Source: Meandrina meandrites (Eukaryota; Cnidaria; Anthozoa; Scleractinia; Meandrinidae). Taken from it: a DNA stretch of 64,000 nt. Of the stretch, positions 62,071 through 64,000 are shown one piece after another (the first letter of the stretch is position 1; each line of letters starts with the position of its first letter). The translations under genes were made by a program, and so were the position numbers. The stretch lies in the NCBI GenBank assembly GCA_963693305.1, contig OY855904.1, positions 49,556,261-49,620,260 on the forward strand. Direction: 5' to 3'. A model generated the notes under the pieces. It worked only from the letters and a program-made list of their open reading frames with translations, ran no database searches and had not been told where the DNA came from.

Positions 62071-63336
62071 ATGTTCAGAAGCCACAGGCATTTGGAAAAA
62101 ACAGAGTATGTTCGTATCATGTTAGACAAACCGATCACTATCCCGGGAAACGATCAGCACCAGGTAAAAACAAACTATAAATTCACACTCACCGACCGAG
62201 ACAACTGGTTTGACTGGTATAACGCCTACTTCCGGGCTGATTTCACTTTCGAGGTAACCGCGGATGGCGCGCAAGTTGCAGCAGACGTCCGGGCAGCGCC
62301 CATTAACGGCTCATTTTCACTGATAAACAAACTTGTGGTAAAATCATCGGGCAAAAACATTTACAACGTAGACAACATTCACAAGCTCATATTTATAAAG
62401 AACTTGTTGGATTTTTCTGATGACTTTGCGAGGAGCGCAGCGAAAGATCAGTTTTGGTATTTGGATACAACGGATAGCAATGTGACAGCCGCCGCTGCCA
62501 CTAACCTTGGAATCAGACAAAGGGGCTTGCTTGCCCACGGAGGCCGCACGGTTGAAACCCTTATACCGCTTAACAGGTACTCATTCTTCGAAGAGCTGAG
62601 TGACAAACTTCTCCCCCCAATGCAGATGGAGTTCGAAATTGAGCTACAATCGGATGCAGAGCTGATTTGGCAAAACGATGGCACCGGGCGCAGGATAGTG
62701 GTGAGAAACTTCGAGCTGTGGGTTCCAATGCTGCGTTTTACCAGCGAAGGACAGAAGCTCGCAAACGAAAACTTTTTGAAACCTCAGAAATGGACGTACC
62801 TTAATGAAATGATCCAACCCAGCAGCAGCCGGCGTGACGCTTTCGGACAGTGGCAGATAAATCCTGGTATAAAGGATGCCAAACATGTTTTCATTTTCAT
62901 TCAACAGTCAAGGAAAAAGGACACCGCGGCTTTAAACCCCTACTTCTTTGACACCTTTAACATTGACGGAGACAATTCAGCCAAGCTAGCGACCTGCCGG
63001 CTACAGTACGGCTCTTCACAGTACTATCCGGAGCTGGACTACGACGAAAACTTCAAACTGCGCATTCTTAATGACTTAAAGAACTACCGGTACCGCAAAA
63101 ACGACTACAACACCGGGGTTCAGCTTCAGCCCAACAACTTCAAGGATTTATACCCAGTACTCTATTTCGACCTACGTGAAAACAAGGATAACATGACCAA
63201 CGACCCGAAGCAGATGGTTTTCCACTACAGGCTCAACGAGGCGGCCAACACGCATGACTACACCATTTATGCAGGAATTTTGTACGAGTCCGAATTTGTT
63301 CTCAAGCAGGTGGGTAATGAGCTGGTGATGGTATAG
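62071..63336 (+). CDS. Major capsid protein, Polinton-like, 421 aa
   Basis: Forms the icosahedral shell. Conserved blocks include DNWFDWYNAYFRADFTFEV, NGSFSLINKLVVKSSG, KNLLDFSDDFA, FWYLDT, IPLNRYSFFEELSDKLLPPM and MEFEIELQSDAELIW, a set recognisable in capsid proteins of cnidarian Polinton-like elements; a jelly-roll fold is expected. At 421 aa it is shorter than Polinton double-jelly-roll capsids, yet the frame is complete, with TATATAGG at 62056-62063 and an ATG 8 bp later. The last 69 bp of the gene region are repeated downstream (see 63351). Exact lineage (adintovirus, virophage-like or other) is not resolved. Confidence 0.75.
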   Translation: MFRSHRHLEKTEYVRIMLDKPITIPGNDQHQVKTNYKFTLTDRDNWFDWYNAYFRADFTFEVTADGAQVAADVRAAPINGSFSLINKLVVKSSGKNIYNVDNIHKLIFIKNLLDFSDDFARSAAKDQFWYLDTTDSNVTAAAATNLGIRQRGLLAHGGRTVETLIPLNRYSFFEELSDKLLPPMQMEFEIELQSDAELIWQNDGTGRRIVVRNFELWVPMLRFTSEGQKLANENFLKPQKWTYLNEMIQPSSSRRDAFGQWQINPGIKDAKHVFIFIQQSRKKDTAALNPYFFDTFNIDGDNSAKLATCRLQYGSSQYYPELDYDENFKLRILNDLKNYRYRKNDYNTGVQLQPNNFKDLYPVLYFDLRENKDNMTNDPKQMVFHYRLNEAANTHDYTIYAGILYESEFVLKQVGNELVMV

Positions 63337-63420
63337 TGAAATTAATTTTTGTATGAGTCCGAACTTGTTCTCAGGCAGGTGGGTAATGAGTTGCTGATAC
63401 CCCAAAGTGAAATAATTTTT
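63282..63420 (+). repeat. 69-bp tandem duplication of the capsid gene 3' end
   Basis: GTACGAGTCCGAATTTG ... GTGAAATTAATTTTT (63282-63350) is repeated as GTATGAGTCCGAACTTG ... GTGAAATAATTTTT (63351-63420). The first copy holds the real stop; the second is a diverged non-coding copy. Confidence 0.85.
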
Positions 63421-63436
63421 GTATGAAATATAAGAA

Positions 63437-63925
63437 ATGACGACTTACTATCCGCACAAGATTTCACTTTCAGACGGGCAGAAGGTAAGCCTCGCGCGGG
63501 CCTTTGGGCGAGGAGAAGCAGTTACGCTCAGATTCAAACACGAGGCTATAACCGGCGGTAGCGACACTTTGCACTTGACCGCCAGGCAGATCAAAAAAAT
63601 AGAGCGCGCTATCAAAAACAAAACGGGCGTGGACATAGACATGAGCAAGACACAAATCAGACATGTGCGCACGCGTAGCGGCACTTTGCCCTTAACCCCC
63701 AGACAGATCAAAGAAATAGAGCGCGCTATCAAAAACAAAACGGGCATGGATATAGACATGAGCAAGAGACAAATCAGACATGTGCCCAAGCTGGCGAATG
63801 GTGCAGGCATGCGGGTTAAACCCCCAACAGGTGGAAAGGGAATGCGCATCAACCCTCCACCATATATGCGCCCTCCTCCATTTATAGGTTCTTGGGGTGA
63901 CCAAAAAAAAGCCCGCCTTCGTTGA
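63437..63925 (+). CDS. Repeat protein with LTxRQIKxIERAIKNK units, 162 aa
   Basis: An N-terminal helix-turn unit (HKISLSDGQKVSLARAFGRG) precedes two nearly identical 39-residue units (117-bp DNA repeat): LHLTARQIKKIERAIKNK... and LPLTPRQIKEIERAIKNK..., each ending MSKxQIRHV. The C-terminus is Gly/Pro-rich (PPTGGKGMRINPPPYM). Such units occur in proteins encoded beside capsid genes in cnidarian virus-like elements; the role is unknown, perhaps in the capsid or core. ATATAAG (63428-63434) lies just before the ATG. Confidence 0.7.
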   Translation: MTTYYPHKISLSDGQKVSLARAFGRGEAVTLRFKHEAITGGSDTLHLTARQIKKIERAIKNKTGVDIDMSKTQIRHVRTRSGTLPLTPRQIKEIERAIKNKTGMDIDMSKRQIRHVPKLANGAGMRVKPPTGGKGMRINPPPYMRPPPFIGSWGDQKKARLR

Positions 63926-64000
63926 TGTCCCCTTAACTGATTATGACTTGCAGCGATGGTGCCAATACTTGAAAATCCCCATCAAAGGAATATTTGCGAG
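63888..64000 (+). pseudogene. Start of a probable adenain-like cysteine protease, cut by the window edge
   Basis: From about 63912 the frame reads like the N-terminus of Ulp1/adenain-type maturation proteases of Polinton-like elements (PLTDYDLQRWCQYLKIP). No ATG is in this frame after the stop at 63885-63887. The run of eight A at 63903-63910 lies where the upstream gene and this frame meet, so a frameshift, sequencing error or decay is possible. Catalytic residues would be beyond the window. Identification is tentative. Confidence 0.4.

Noticed and set aside
55139..64000. Giant virus (NCLDV) origin of the virus-like block
   Set aside because: Short ATPase, small capsid protein and compact gene order fit Polinton-like or adintovirus-like elements better.

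Overview
This window looks like nuclear DNA of an anthozoan cnidarian, most likely a stony coral. The evidence is two giant TPR-CHAT genes, an orphan rhodopsin-like GPCR with a decayed paralogue, AT-rich non-coding DNA packed with MITEs, foldback elements, tRNA-derived SINEs, a CR1-type LINE and a tyrosine-recombinase-type retroelement, and finally a block of genes from a virus-like (Polinton/adintovirus-like) element. The assignment to coral is inference from gene families; no marker gene is present.

Layout. 1-9 kb: two diverged copies of a GPCR locus (pseudogene at 1.06-1.77 kb, intact gene at 5.76-6.66 kb). The copies differ by insertions, so the empty sites of two TIR elements can be read directly. 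9-12.4 kb: repeats and a SINE, no gene. 12.5-24.8 kb and 38.5-52.0 kb: two direct copies of a segmental duplication, each with one TPR-CHAT gene on the minus strand plus matching upstream repeats. Comparing the copies exposes several later insertions (a hAT remnant, a 9-bp-TSD MITE, a TCA-flanked element, a P-like element with a THAP fragment). 24.8-38.5 kb, between the copies: foldbacks, a CR1-like LINE ending in an (ACT)n tail, a non-autonomous retroelement with the A1-ORFs-B1-A2-B2 split direct repeats of Ngaro/PAT elements, a 144-bp array inside it, and a 78-bp array interrupted by a hAT-like element. 52-55.1 kb: a SINE with 13-bp target duplications, a TTAA MITE, foldbacks.

55.1-64 kb: a compact, almost uninterrupted set of virus-like genes. 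A 207-bp hairpin is followed by a plus-strand group of small genes, an intergenic control region with repeated palindromes and heat-shock-element/E-box repeats, a minus-strand pair (packaging ATPase, collagen-shaft fibre-like protein), and a divergent plus-strand morphogenesis cluster: acidic Pro-rich protein, probable minor capsid protein, basic protein, major capsid protein, a repeat protein and the start of a probable adenain-like protease running off the right edge. The main frames are intact. TATATA-type motifs lie just upstream of several structural ORFs, which suggests coordinated late-type expression. No polymerase or integrase is visible, so the element is probably incomplete here.

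The parts most worth a second look are the virus-like block with its control region, the split-direct-repeat retroelement, and the duplicated TPR-CHAT loci with their 120-bp coding repeats.
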